Positions 36,659 through 45,524 are shown, counted from the first letter of the stretch. The stretch: DNA of 63,349 nt from Xylanibacter ruminicola (GCA_015060625.1 SUYC01000018.1:1-63349), one strand, 5' to 3'. Numbers and translations: made by a program. Notes: a model not told the origin generated them from the letters alone.

Positions 36659-37417
36659 ATGATTATTTGTCCAGCTTGTAAAGAAGAAATAGAAGACGAT
36701 TCACATTACTGCGACCAATGTGGACAGCAGTTGCTGTTCTGTAAGCAGTGCGGTCATGTGGGAGTTGGACGCCGTTGCACACGTTGCGGCGGTATGATGG
36801 CATTGCCTGCAGGGAGCATGGCAGCTGCCAATACCGATGCAAATCCCATGGCCAATCCTATGGCCAATCCTATGGCTGGCTCCATGGGCAATCCTACGGG
36901 GACCCCTGCTGGAAAACCTGGGGTGGGGGCCGCTGTGCGTCCTGGTGTTAACATCAGTGTTACGCCAAGAGCCGCAGTATCGCACCCGGGCAATGTGCAA
37001 TCACCTCAACAGCAACAGCCTGCAACACCTCCCACATCTAATGTGCAGAACATTGCGGCCAGCATCTCGATTAGTCCAGGAATCCAGGTCGCCCAGGCAG
37101 GTGCTGCGCGTGCAAACATTCCTATGATGACGTTGGTTAATGATAGTCTCAATATACGTATTACAGCTATGAATGGAGCTATCATCGGTCGCCGTAAGGG
37201 ACCGTACGTTGAGTTCTTCGGTCAGCATTCGTACGTATCGGGTATTCATGCCCAGCTCAAATACAAATCAGGTGCGGGCTGGTTCGTTATCGACAAGAAT
37301 TCGTCGAATGGTACAAGGGTAAATCAGAATGTCATTCAGCCTGAGGTCGAGACCCCATTAAAGAATGGCGATGAACTGACAATAGCCAATATCAACCTCC
37401 AAGTAGTAATCAGATAG
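36659..37417 (+). CDS. Zinc-ribbon and FHA-domain protein
   Basis: 252 residues. N-terminal zinc ribbons (CPACKEEIEDDSHYCDQCGQ; CKQCGHVGVGRRCTRCGG) are followed by a flexible stretch with a small repeat (NPMA three times, then GSMGNP) and a Gln/Pro-rich region. The FHA domain spans about 160-250 with GAIIGRR, the phospho-site SGIHAQL (Ser and His kept) and SSNGTRVN. FHA domains bind phosphothreonine peptides, which fits the kinase encoded upstream and its T-V-R motifs. It begins 6 nt after the AAA gene. Confidence 0.9.
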   Translation: MIICPACKEEIEDDSHYCDQCGQQLLFCKQCGHVGVGRRCTRCGGMMALPAGSMAAANTDANPMANPMANPMAGSMGNPTGTPAGKPGVGAAVRPGVNISVTPRAAVSHPGNVQSPQQQQPATPPTSNVQNIAASISISPGIQVAQAGAARANIPMMTLVNDSLNIRITAMNGAIIGRRKGPYVEFFGQHSYVSGIHAQLKYKSGAGWFVIDKNSSNGTRVNQNVIQPEVETPLKNGDELTIANINLQVVIR

Positions 37418-37431
37418 TAATATTAATAATA

Positions 37432-38175
37432 ATGATAACAATACACATGACAGCAGCCAGTAACGTGGGTTGCGTGCGTCGTCAGAACGAAGACATGGTG
37501 TTGCTTGGCAACCATTTTGTGAGGAATGATGCCTTTACTACACGTGTGGACCTAACCAACAACGACCGTTATATCGTGGCCGTAGCCGATGGTATGGGTG
37601 GACATAATCGTGGTGATGTAGCCAGTAGCGATACGTTGCATAATCTGGAGTTCTACTTTCATGATCTGCCCACAGGACTTACTGCCGAATCCGTCAAGGA
37701 GAAGTTCGAAGATTGGTTGGTTTCCATCAACAATATCATTGAATCTAAGGGGCGCTCCGACGAGCAGTTCATAGGTATGGGTACCACTTTGGTGGGGCTG
37801 GCTTTTTATGAGGGCCGGTTCTTTACGTTGAACTGTGGCGACAGTAGATTGTATCGTTTCCGCGATGGCGAGCTTACCCAACTAACAACCGATCATTCGC
37901 TCAGTAACATGCTCGGTTCTTCGCAGCATTCTAACGTTATCACAAATTGTATCGGTGGCGGTGCTACAAGCTCGTTTATCGATATCGAGAACATAACCGA
38001 TGAAATGCAGGAAGGCGATGTATACATGTTGTGTAGCGACGGACTGACTGATATGCTGTCCGACTCCATTATCTTCACACTTCTTTCTGAAGGTTCCGAC
38101 GCCAATAAACTCTGCGATGCCGCTGTGGCCGCTGGAGGCTTGGATAACGTGTCGTGTTGTGTATTGCAATTTTAA
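37432..38175 (+). CDS. PP2C-type protein phosphatase
   Basis: 247 residues, a single catalytic domain. Metal-binding motifs are RRQNEDMVLL (Asp), VADGMGGH (Asp/Gly), GDSRLYRFRDGEL, CSDGLTDML and the final GGLDNVSC. It lacks a membrane anchor, like PppA and PrpC-type partners of Ser/Thr kinases. It would reverse phosphorylation by the kinase of the module. It starts 14 nt after the FHA gene and is followed 19 nt later by metA. Confidence 0.95.
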   Translation: MITIHMTAASNVGCVRRQNEDMVLLGNHFVRNDAFTTRVDLTNNDRYIVAVADGMGGHNRGDVASSDTLHNLEFYFHDLPTGLTAESVKEKFEDWLVSINNIIESKGRSDEQFIGMGTTLVGLAFYEGRFFTLNCGDSRLYRFRDGELTQLTTDHSLSNMLGSSQHSNVITNCIGGGATSSFIDIENITDEMQEGDVYMLCSDGLTDMLSDSIIFTLLSEGSDANKLCDAAVAAGGLDNVSCCVLQF

Positions 38176-38194
38176 AAGAGAGGATTAATAAGAA

Positions 38195-39112
38195 ATGCCA
38201 CTAAGATTACCAGACAGACTGCCCGCTATTGATATTCTGAAGAATGAGAATATCTTTGTGATGGATAACTCGCGGGCAACAACACAGGATATCCGTCCGC
38301 TGAAGATTGTAATTTTAAACCTGATGCCTCTGAAGATTACAACAGAGACAGATTTGGTACGCTTGCTTTCCAACACGCCTTTGCAGTTGGAGATAGATTT
38401 TATGAAGTTGAAGAGTCATACCCCCAAGAATACACCGATAGAACACATGATGATGTTCTATCGTGATTTTGAGGTGATGCGCAATGAGAAGTACGATGGT
38501 ATGATTATCACCGGTGCACCTGTTGAAACCATGGATTTTGAAGAAGTGACCTACTGGAATGAGATTAAGGAAATCTTTGAATGGGCCAAGACTCACGTCA
38601 CCAGTACCTTATATATATGTTGGGCAGCTCAGGCTGGACTTTATTATCATTATGGTGTGCCTAAATATCCATTGGAAAAGAAGATGTTCGGCATCTTTCC
38701 GCAGACACCTGTTGATACCAAACTCCCCATCTTCCGTGGGTTCGACGATGTGTTTATGATGCCTCATAGTCGTCATACAGAGATACATCGTGAAGATATT
38801 CTCGCTAACCCGGAACTCACCCTGCTGGCAGAATCGCCAGAGAGTGGTGTGAGTATGGTAATGGCTCGCGGCGGTCGTGAGTTCTTTATTACTGGCCACC
38901 TGGAGTACGCACCTAACACGCTGGATAATGAATACAAGCGCGACCGTGGTATCCGCGATGATGTGGATATGCCTAAGAATTACTATCGCGATGATAATCC
39001 TGATAATGCCCCAGTAGTAACATGGCGTGCACATGCCAACCTGTTGTATAATAACTGGATAAATTACTACGTATATCAGGAAACACCGTATAATATCGAC
39101 GAAATTAAGTAA
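38195..39112 (+). CDS. metA: Homoserine O-acyltransferase (MetA)
   Basis: 305 residues, normal length. The N-terminus PLRLPDRLPAIDILKNENIFV is typical. The nucleophile Cys142 lies in YICWAAQAG, and FITGHLEYA carries the His-Glu of the catalytic site. It activates homoserine with a succinyl or acetyl group in methionine synthesis; which acyl donor is used cannot be settled by eye. It follows the phosphatase gene by only 19 nt, with no terminator or promoter seen, so it may be co-transcribed with the signalling module. Confidence 0.96.
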   Translation: MPLRLPDRLPAIDILKNENIFVMDNSRATTQDIRPLKIVILNLMPLKITTETDLVRLLSNTPLQLEIDFMKLKSHTPKNTPIEHMMMFYRDFEVMRNEKYDGMIITGAPVETMDFEEVTYWNEIKEIFEWAKTHVTSTLYICWAAQAGLYYHYGVPKYPLEKKMFGIFPQTPVDTKLPIFRGFDDVFMMPHSRHTEIHREDILANPELTLLAESPESGVSMVMARGGREFFITGHLEYAPNTLDNEYKRDRGIRDDVDMPKNYYRDDNPDNAPVVTWRAHANLLYNNWINYYVYQETPYNIDEIK

Positions 39113-39117
39113 GTTTA

Positions 39118-40896
39118 GTGACAGCATTAGAACTTTTAGCTCCTGCCAAGAACTTGGCGTGCGGCATAGCTGCTATCGATCATGGTGCCGATGCCGTTTA
39201 TATTGGTGCGCCAAAGTTTGGCGCCCGTGCTGCCGTTGGCAACAGCATCAACGATATTCGCGAACTGTGCAATTATGCTCATCAGTTCGGGGCCAAAATC
39301 TATGTGACACTCAACACCATTGTGTATGATCATGAGCTCGACGAGGCACACAAACTGATTGACCAACTGGCCGAGATTGGTGTTGATGCCATCTTGGTGC
39401 AGGATATGGGCTTACTGCAGTTTATGCATGACAAGCCTTTTGAGATTCATGCCTCTACGCAAACCGATAACCGTACTGCCGACAAGGTGCGTTGGTTGCA
39501 TCAGGTTGGTTTTTCGCGTGCCGTTTTGGCGCGTGAGCTATCGGCCGAAGAGATTGCCGAGATTCATCGTGAGGTGCCCGATATCGAACTCGAGGTGTTT
39601 GTACATGGTGCTTTATGCGTTAGCTATTCGGGCATCTGTTATGCCTCGCAGCACTGTTTCCAGCGTAGTGCCAACCGTGGTGAGTGCGCCCAGTTCTGTC
39701 GTATGCGTTTCTCATTGGTAGATGCCGATGGGGTAGAGATAGAACATGAGCGTTACCTGCTCTCGCTTAAGGATATGAACCAGAGCGATAATCTGGATAA
39801 ACTCATTGAAGCAGGTGCCGTATCGTTTAAAATCGAGGGGCGTCTGAAGGATGTGGGTTACGTTAAGAATGTTACCGCTGCCTATAGCGAACGACTTAAT
39901 GCTTATATCCGTAAGCATCCCGATCAATATTGTCGTACGTCGAAAGGGCGTTGCGAATATACATTTACGCCTAATCTCAATCGTACGTTTAATCGCGGCT
40001 ACACCACTTACTTTATGAATGGCCGTCAGCCAAATATTGCCTCGTTTGATACCCCAAAGGCTGTGGGTGAGTTCGTAGGTAAGGTTAAAGAAATTCGTCA
40101 CGATAGCTTTAATGTAGCCGGTACCGCTAGTTTTGCTAATGGCGACGGCTTGTGCTTCTTGAATCAAGACCGCCAGTTCGAAGGTTTTCGAGCCAATCGT
40201 GTGGTGGGGAATCGCATCTATCCATTTAAAATGCCAGCAGGTTTGCGCCCGGGCATGTCGCTCTATCGCAACAACGATCAGGAGTTCGAACGTGTTCTTT
40301 CTAAGCCCAGCGCTACGCGTAAGATACCTGTAAGCATTGCCTTGCATGCTGTGGAAGATGGATTTGAGCTTAGTGCCGATGGCGTAAAGGTGCATTTCGC
40401 AGCCGAACATCAGTTGGCTCAGAAGTCGCCTCGCGAGAATCTGGTTCGTCAGCTATCTAAGTTGGGTGATACTATTTATGAGTGTCAGGAGGTAAACGTG
40501 CCCGACGACTTTAATTTCTTTATTCCTAACAGTCAACTGTCCGACATGCGCCGTCAACTGGTCGAGGCGCTTGTGCAGCCCCAACGGCGGGTTAAAAAGG
40601 CTAGGGTGGGGGAAAATCCTGGCGTAAAGGCCATCAGCTATTTAAATAACATCTCCAACCACCAGGCGGCTGACTTCTACGGTACGAGTGAGCTTTCGGC
40701 CTATGAATTAAAAGGTGGCAATGGTCCAATCATGCAGTGCCGGCATTGTTTGCGCTATTCGTTAGGTTATTGTGTAAAGCGAGGTGGCAAGCGCCCCACT
40801 TGGCACGAACCTCTCTCTCTGGTATTAGGTGACGGACGCCGATTCCGTTTGGAGTTCGATTGTCAGCATTGTCAGATGAACGTGTTTGAAAGGTAA
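39118..40896 (+). CDS. U32-family peptidase (RlhA/TrhP-type RNA hydroxylation protein)
   Basis: 592 residues. The start is GTG 39118, giving TALELLAPAKN, the family N-terminus. The U32 signature is ELEVFVHGALCVSYSG, followed by conserved Cys (CYAS, CFQR, GECAQFC), likely Fe-S ligands, and a C-terminal Cys-rich block (MQCRHCLRYSLGYC; CQHCQM). Named peptidases, members such as RlhA and TrhP hydroxylate 23S rRNA or tRNA. Which RNA this one acts on is not clear; length and the C-terminal extension resemble RlhA more than the shorter TrhO/P proteins. It begins 5 nt after metA. Confidence 0.9.
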   Translation: MTALELLAPAKNLACGIAAIDHGADAVYIGAPKFGARAAVGNSINDIRELCNYAHQFGAKIYVTLNTIVYDHELDEAHKLIDQLAEIGVDAILVQDMGLLQFMHDKPFEIHASTQTDNRTADKVRWLHQVGFSRAVLARELSAEEIAEIHREVPDIELEVFVHGALCVSYSGICYASQHCFQRSANRGECAQFCRMRFSLVDADGVEIEHERYLLSLKDMNQSDNLDKLIEAGAVSFKIEGRLKDVGYVKNVTAAYSERLNAYIRKHPDQYCRTSKGRCEYTFTPNLNRTFNRGYTTYFMNGRQPNIASFDTPKAVGEFVGKVKEIRHDSFNVAGTASFANGDGLCFLNQDRQFEGFRANRVVGNRIYPFKMPAGLRPGMSLYRNNDQEFERVLSKPSATRKIPVSIALHAVEDGFELSADGVKVHFAAEHQLAQKSPRENLVRQLSKLGDTIYECQEVNVPDDFNFFIPNSQLSDMRRQLVEALVQPQRRVKKARVGENPGVKAISYLNNISNHQAADFYGTSELSAYELKGGNGPIMQCRHCLRYSLGYCVKRGGKRPTWHEPLSLVLGDGRRFRLEFDCQHCQMNVFER

Positions 40897-40982
40897 AAAG
40901 GTGAAAAAATGAAAAGGCAAACTATATATCAGAAGGCAGAGTGGGTAATGAGAATTTTACCCTTTTACCTTTTTGCCTTTTT
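40889..40982. repeat. Imperfect inverted repeat spanning the start of the 40909 gene
   Basis: AAAAGGCAAA at 40912-40921 is exactly complementary to TTTGCCTTTT at 40972-40981. AGGTAAAAAGG at 40891-40901 matches CCCTTTTACCT at 40960-40970 with one mismatch. The right arm encodes the hydrophobic core of the signal peptide of the gene. Confidence 0.75.
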
Positions 40983-41877
40983 ACTTTTGTCCTGCTATAA
41001 CCGTGGCCCCATCACGCCAGATGCTTGGGATTTAACCGAGCAGCAACTCGACTCTATCTCGTTCTACACCACCCATCATTATACTCAAAACTACAATTTC
41101 GTGGTAACGGGCGATTCGTTGGTGGTGGTAGAGCAGCAGCCCGAGGATATGTCGGTGCCCGATGTGGTATCGATAGAACTTCAATCGATGGGCGAGGAAC
41201 TGAAGAAAGATTCTATCACGCTGCGTCGCAATGAACATGTGGTGGTGGCAGATATTAAAACGGTTCCATCAGATACCATCGATTCGGTCTGGGTAAAAGT
41301 GGCACGCGATCAGCTTACTTTTGGGTGGGTACATGAAACCGAACTTCTCTCAAAAGTGTCGCCCGATGATCCTATCAGTCAGTTTATCGATTATTTCTCC
41401 GATAAGCACCTGCTGGTTTTCATGGCATTCTGTGTACTAACTGGTGCTGCTTATGGTTTGCGACGCTTGATGCGTAAGGGGTGTAAGATTGTGCATTTTA
41501 ATGATATTGCCTCGTTCTACCCCACGGCGCTCTGTCTGCTCATAGCCTCGTCGGCAGTACTGTATAGTAGTATTCAGCTGTTTGCCCCCGAAACATGGCG
41601 ACATTTCTATTATCATCCTTCGCTCAATCCGTTTGCGCTGCCCTTCTGGCTGGGCGTATTCATATCGTCGGTATGGGCGCTCATCATCTGGGCTCTAGCT
41701 ACCGTCGATGATGTGTACCATCGTTTGCCCCTTGGTGAGGCCATTATGTATCTGATTGGTTTGACTGCCGTTTGTGCTGTTATCTATGTGGTGTTCAGCG
41801 TCACTACCTTATATTATGTAGGCTATCCGCTACTGATAGCTTACTTCTACTTTGCTATTAAGAATCTGAAGCTTTAA
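40909..41877 (+). CDS. Lipoprotein-like membrane protein with SH3-like region and C-terminal membrane helices
   Basis: 322 residues. N-terminus: a signal sequence RILPFYLFAFLLLSC with a lipobox-like end (LLSC, Cys34). An exposed domain follows, ending in an SH3-like stretch (VWVKVARDQLTFGWVHETELL, about 122-142), then about four to five membrane helices from residue 168 on. This combination of lipobox and internal helices is unusual; the signal may instead serve as a first membrane helix. The signal peptide is encoded by A/T-rich repeat DNA. It starts 12 nt after the U32 gene. Family not recognised. Confidence 0.7.
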   Translation: MKRQTIYQKAEWVMRILPFYLFAFLLLSCYNRGPITPDAWDLTEQQLDSISFYTTHHYTQNYNFVVTGDSLVVVEQQPEDMSVPDVVSIELQSMGEELKKDSITLRRNEHVVVADIKTVPSDTIDSVWVKVARDQLTFGWVHETELLSKVSPDDPISQFIDYFSDKHLLVFMAFCVLTGAAYGLRRLMRKGCKIVHFNDIASFYPTALCLLIASSAVLYSSIQLFAPETWRHFYYHPSLNPFALPFWLGVFISSVWALIIWALATVDDVYHRLPLGEAIMYLIGLTAVCAVIYVVFSVTTLYYVGYPLLIAYFYFAIKNLKL

Positions 41878-43001
41878 ACTATCATCAGGTCGCTCATAAT
41901 CATATCGCTTACAAATAATCCCTCTTTTGTAAGCGATAATTGATTGCCTGTGAGTTTCAGCAGCCCCGCTTCCATATGGCGCTGGGCGTTGTTCTTACAA
42001 TAAGTGCGCTGCTTGTCGGTTAGCGTGCTCAGGTCCAATCCCTCGCAAGTGCGCAGGGCTACGGTCACATTATCGTTATAGCGCGTATCCTCGTCGAGTG
42101 TTTCTGCTTCAAATCTGCGCTCGCCTTGTTTCATGGCAGCGATATACTGTTGGATATCGGCAATGTTCCAACTGCGTGTTTGGATATCAAACGAGTGAGC
42201 GGCAGCGCCAATGCCGATATACGGAATACCCTTCCAATAGCTGCTGTTATGGCGCGAACGATAGCCGGGACGAGCAAAGTTTGATATCTCGTAATGCTCG
42301 TAACCTGCTGATTCCAGACAATTAATCAACGAAAAGTACATCTTCCGCTCTAGTTCTTCATCTATCTCGGCTATCTGACCTTGCTCTAACAATCGGTAGA
42401 GGGGGGTGCCTTCTTCGTACATCAGACAGTAAGTAGAGATATGCTCCACGTTCAGTTGCAGCGCCTCGTCGATATCTGCCTGCCATTCCTCAAGCGTTTG
42501 GTTTGGAAAACCGTACATCAGGTCGATGCTGATGTTCTGGAATCCCGATTGGCGTAAGGTTTCTATGGCTTGATGCACTTGAAGCGACGAATGTCGGCGA
42601 CGCAGAAAATGCAGGCGTTCATCGTTAAACGTCTGTGCGCCCATACTGATGCGGTTGATAGGGAGTTGCTGAATAGCCGTCGCAAATGCGGGCGTTACAT
42701 CATCGGGATTCACCTCGATGGTCACTTCGGCATCGTTTTCCACCTTATTATATATATATATCGTATCGAAAATCTGGCGCAACTGTGGAATGGTCAGCTG
42801 ACTGGGTGTTCCACCACCCAGATAGATGGTGCTCAAACTCCCCTCATTTTTTGGAGGGTTGGGGTGGAAGCTGCGCATCTTTATCTCCTGGCAAAGGGCA
42901 TCAACATACTGCTCGCGAAGCATTAGCCCCGTAGTAGAATAAAAGCCGCAATACACACATCTGCTGCTACAAAACGGAATATGAATGTATAAACCTGCCA
43001 T
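41874..43001 (-). CDS. hemW: HemW-type radical SAM protein
   Basis: 375 residues from ATG 43001 (MAGLYIHIPFCSSRC); the longer frame reaches into the promoter and is not needed. The CxxxCxxC cluster motif (PFCSSRCVYCGF) binds a 4Fe-4S cluster; GGGTPSQL and DLMYGFPNQTLEEW are family motifs. HemW proteins are haem chaperones related to coproporphyrinogen dehydrogenase HemN, without its activity in the cases tested. It overlaps the convergent 40909 gene by 4 nt. Confidence 0.93.
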   Translation of the reverse strand: MAGLYIHIPFCSSRCVYCGFYSTTGLMLREQYVDALCQEIKMRSFHPNPPKNEGSLSTIYLGGGTPSQLTIPQLRQIFDTIYIYNKVENDAEVTIEVNPDDVTPAFATAIQQLPINRISMGAQTFNDERLHFLRRRHSSLQVHQAIETLRQSGFQNISIDLMYGFPNQTLEEWQADIDEALQLNVEHISTYCLMYEEGTPLYRLLEQGQIAEIDEELERKMYFSLINCLESAGYEHYEISNFARPGYRSRHNSSYWKGIPYIGIGAAAHSFDIQTRSWNIADIQQYIAAMKQGERRFEAETLDEDTRYNDNVTVALRTCEGLDLSTLTDKQRTYCKNNAQRHMEAGLLKLTGNQLSLTKEGLFVSDMIMSDLMIV

Positions 43002-43009
43002 TTTGGCTG

Positions 43010-43017
43010 CAAAGTTA
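43010..43017 (-). promoter_or_regulatory. -7 box for hemW, almost leaderless
   Basis: TAACTTTG on the minus strand ends 8 nt before the hemW ATG, so transcription should start at or within a few bases of the start codon. Confidence 0.65.
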
Positions 43018-43199
43018 CGATTTAATGAGTAAAATACCAAATTTCATTTGCTTATTTTCGAATGTAAGTAACTTCGAACGGCTATCTGCCGCTCAAAATG
43101 CTAATTTAGTTTAATATTTGAAAGAATCTTTTGGTGTTTTCTCAAAAAATAACTAATTTAGTGCCCGATAAATTAGTATTCACCTAAAACTGAAACGAT

Positions 43200-45359
43200 A
43201 TGAAAGTATATCAGACTAACGAAATCAAAAACATTGCACTCATTGGCAGTGCGGGTAGCGGCAAGACAACTCTTGCCGAAAGTATGGTCTACGAAGCTGG
43301 CATCATCAAACGCCGCGGTTCTGTAGAGAGTAAGAACACCATGAGCGACTACTTCCCTGTTGAGCAGGAATATGGCTACTCGGTGTTCTCAACTGTTTTT
43401 CATGTAGAATGGAACAACAAGAAACTTAACATCATCGATTGTCCAGGTTCTGACGACTTCGTTGGTGGTTCTATTACTGCTATGAACGTAACCGACCAGG
43501 CTGTTATTCTTATCAACGGTCAGTATGGCCCAGAGGTAGGAACAATGAATGCCTTCCGCAATACCGAAAAACTTAAAAAACCCGTTATATTCCTGGTAAA
43601 CCAGTTGGATCGTGAGAACTGCGACTTTGATCAGATCCTGAATCAGCTTAAAGAGATCTACGGTCCTAACTGTGTGCCAGTTCAGTATCCTATTGCCACT
43701 GGTCCTGGCTTCAATGCTGTTATCGACGTGCTCCTGATGAAGAAGTACTCTTGGAAACCTGAAGGTGGCGCTCCTATCATCGAGGATATTCCTGCCGATC
43801 AGCTTGAGAAGGCTAAGGAGATGAAGGCTAAGTTGGTTGAGGCTGCTGCAGCAGGCGACGACACGCTGATGGAGAAATTCTTTGAGAGTGAAGACCTGAG
43901 TGAGGACGAGATGCGTGAGGGTATCCGAAAGGGTATGGTAACACGTAGTATCTTCCCTGTTTTCTGCGTTTGTGCAGGTAAGGACATGGGTGTGCGCCGC
44001 TTGATGGAGTTCCTGGGTAACGTCGTTCCTTTTGTAAGCGATATGCCTGTTATCCAGAATGCAGCCGGTCAGGATGTTCCTGCCGATGCCAGCGCACCTA
44101 CATCACTCTATTTCTTCAAAACAGGTGTTGAGCCTCATATTGGCGAGGTATCTTACTTCAAGGTGATGAGCGGTACCGTTAAGAGTGGCGACGACTTTAC
44201 CAATGCCGATCGTGGTTCAAAGGAGCGCATGGGTACTATCTACGCTTGTGCCGGAGCTAACCGTATTCAGGTCGATCAGCTGGTAGCTGGTGATATCGGT
44301 TGTACCGTTAAACTTAAGGATGTAAAGACTGGTAATACCCTGAATAGCAAAGATGTCGAGAATAAGTTCAACTTTATTAAATATCCTAACTCTAAGTTCT
44401 CTCGTGCCATTAAGGCCGTTAATGAGAGCGAGACCGAAAAGATGATGACGGCTCTGCAGAAGATGCGTCAGGAGGATCCTACATGGGTAGTTGAACAGTC
44501 GAAGGAGTTGCGCCAGATTATTGTTCATGGACAGGGTGAGTTCCACCTGCGTACCTTGAAGTGGCGTATGGAGAATAACGAGAAGATTCAGATTGAGTAT
44601 ATCGAGCCTAAGATCCCATATCGTGAGACTATTACTAAGATGGCCCGCGCCGACTATCGTCATAAGAAACAGTCGGGTGGTGCTGGTCAGTTTGGCGAAG
44701 TTCATCTGATTGTTGAGCCTTACACCGAAGGCATGCCCGATCCTACATCGTTCAAGATCAATGGTCAGGAGTTTAAGATGAACATTAAGGGTAAGGAAGA
44801 AATTTCTCTCGACTGGGGTGGCAAATTGGTATTCATCAACTCAGTTGTTGGTGGTGCTATCGATATGCGTTTCATGCCTGCTATTCTGAAGGGTATCATG
44901 GAGCGCATGGAGCAGGGCCCACTTACCGGTTCTTATGCCCGCGATGTGCGTGTGATTGTTTACGATGGTAAGATGCACCCAGTTGATTCTAATGAGCTTT
45001 CGTTCATGCTGGCTGCTCGCAATGCCTTCTCGGCTGCCTTTAAGGAGGCCGGTCCAAAGGTGCTTGAGCCTATCTATGATCTCGAGGTTCTCGTTCCAGG
45101 CGACTATATGGGTGATGTGATGAGCGACTTGCAGGGCCGTCGTGCCATCATCATGGGTATGGACTCCGAGGCTGGCTATCAGAAGCTGAGCGCTAAGATT
45201 CCTCTTAAGGAACTCTCAAGCTACTCTATCGCTCTCAGTTCTATCACTGGTGGTCGTGCATCGTTCACAACCAGCTTCTCTAGCTACGAACTTGTGCCAA
45301 ACGATATCCAGCAGGCACTTATCAAGCAGCATGAGGAGGAAATGAAGGATGAGGATTAA
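43200..45359 (+). CDS. fusA2: EF-G-like translation factor lacking the catalytic His (EF-G2 type)
   Basis: 719 residues with all five EF-G domains. The G domain is atypical: P-loop GSAGSGKTT (16-24), DCPGSDDF with Ser84 where EF-G has the GTPase His, switch I ending YGYS instead of RGIT, and NQLD for NKxD. Domain IV (YRHKKQSGGAGQFGEVHL) is well kept. In Bacteroides thetaiotaomicron an EF-G paralogue without GTPase activity (EF-G2) supports translation in carbon starvation and in the gut; this protein has the same mark. It is not the housekeeping fusA, which would sit with str genes. It is preceded by 158 nt without a clear consensus promoter and ends in a strong terminator. Confidence 0.92.
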   Translation: MKVYQTNEIKNIALIGSAGSGKTTLAESMVYEAGIIKRRGSVESKNTMSDYFPVEQEYGYSVFSTVFHVEWNNKKLNIIDCPGSDDFVGGSITAMNVTDQAVILINGQYGPEVGTMNAFRNTEKLKKPVIFLVNQLDRENCDFDQILNQLKEIYGPNCVPVQYPIATGPGFNAVIDVLLMKKYSWKPEGGAPIIEDIPADQLEKAKEMKAKLVEAAAAGDDTLMEKFFESEDLSEDEMREGIRKGMVTRSIFPVFCVCAGKDMGVRRLMEFLGNVVPFVSDMPVIQNAAGQDVPADASAPTSLYFFKTGVEPHIGEVSYFKVMSGTVKSGDDFTNADRGSKERMGTIYACAGANRIQVDQLVAGDIGCTVKLKDVKTGNTLNSKDVENKFNFIKYPNSKFSRAIKAVNESETEKMMTALQKMRQEDPTWVVEQSKELRQIIVHGQGEFHLRTLKWRMENNEKIQIEYIEPKIPYRETITKMARADYRHKKQSGGAGQFGEVHLIVEPYTEGMPDPTSFKINGQEFKMNIKGKEEISLDWGGKLVFINSVVGGAIDMRFMPAILKGIMERMEQGPLTGSYARDVRVIVYDGKMHPVDSNELSFMLAARNAFSAAFKEAGPKVLEPIYDLEVLVPGDYMGDVMSDLQGRRAIIMGMDSEAGYQKLSAKIPLKELSSYSIALSSITGGRASFTTSFSSYELVPNDIQQALIKQHEEEMKDED

Positions 45360-45390
45360 TACTCGTATATTAGTGCATTAAATAAGGTTC

Positions 45391-45427
45391 GAATCCCCAC
45401 TATTAGGTTAGTGGGGATTCTTGTTTA
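45391..45427 (+). terminator. Intrinsic terminator after the EF-G-like gene
   Basis: A 10-bp stem GAATCCCCAC / GTGGGGATTC with loop TATTAGGTTA, then TTGTTT. Confidence 0.85.
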
Positions 45428-45524
45428 ATTAAAATATTGCAACTAAAAACGAAGAAACCTGTTAAATTTGTGGAATTTGACCGAAATAATTAACAAATTA
45501 AGTACTTTGTTTTAAGAAATAGCT

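Noticed and set aside
29090..38175. Type VI or type VII secretion identity for the kinase/AAA/FHA/phosphatase module
   Set aside because: No sheath, tube, baseplate, WXG100 or FtsK-like gene is present; only the regulatory domain types are shared.
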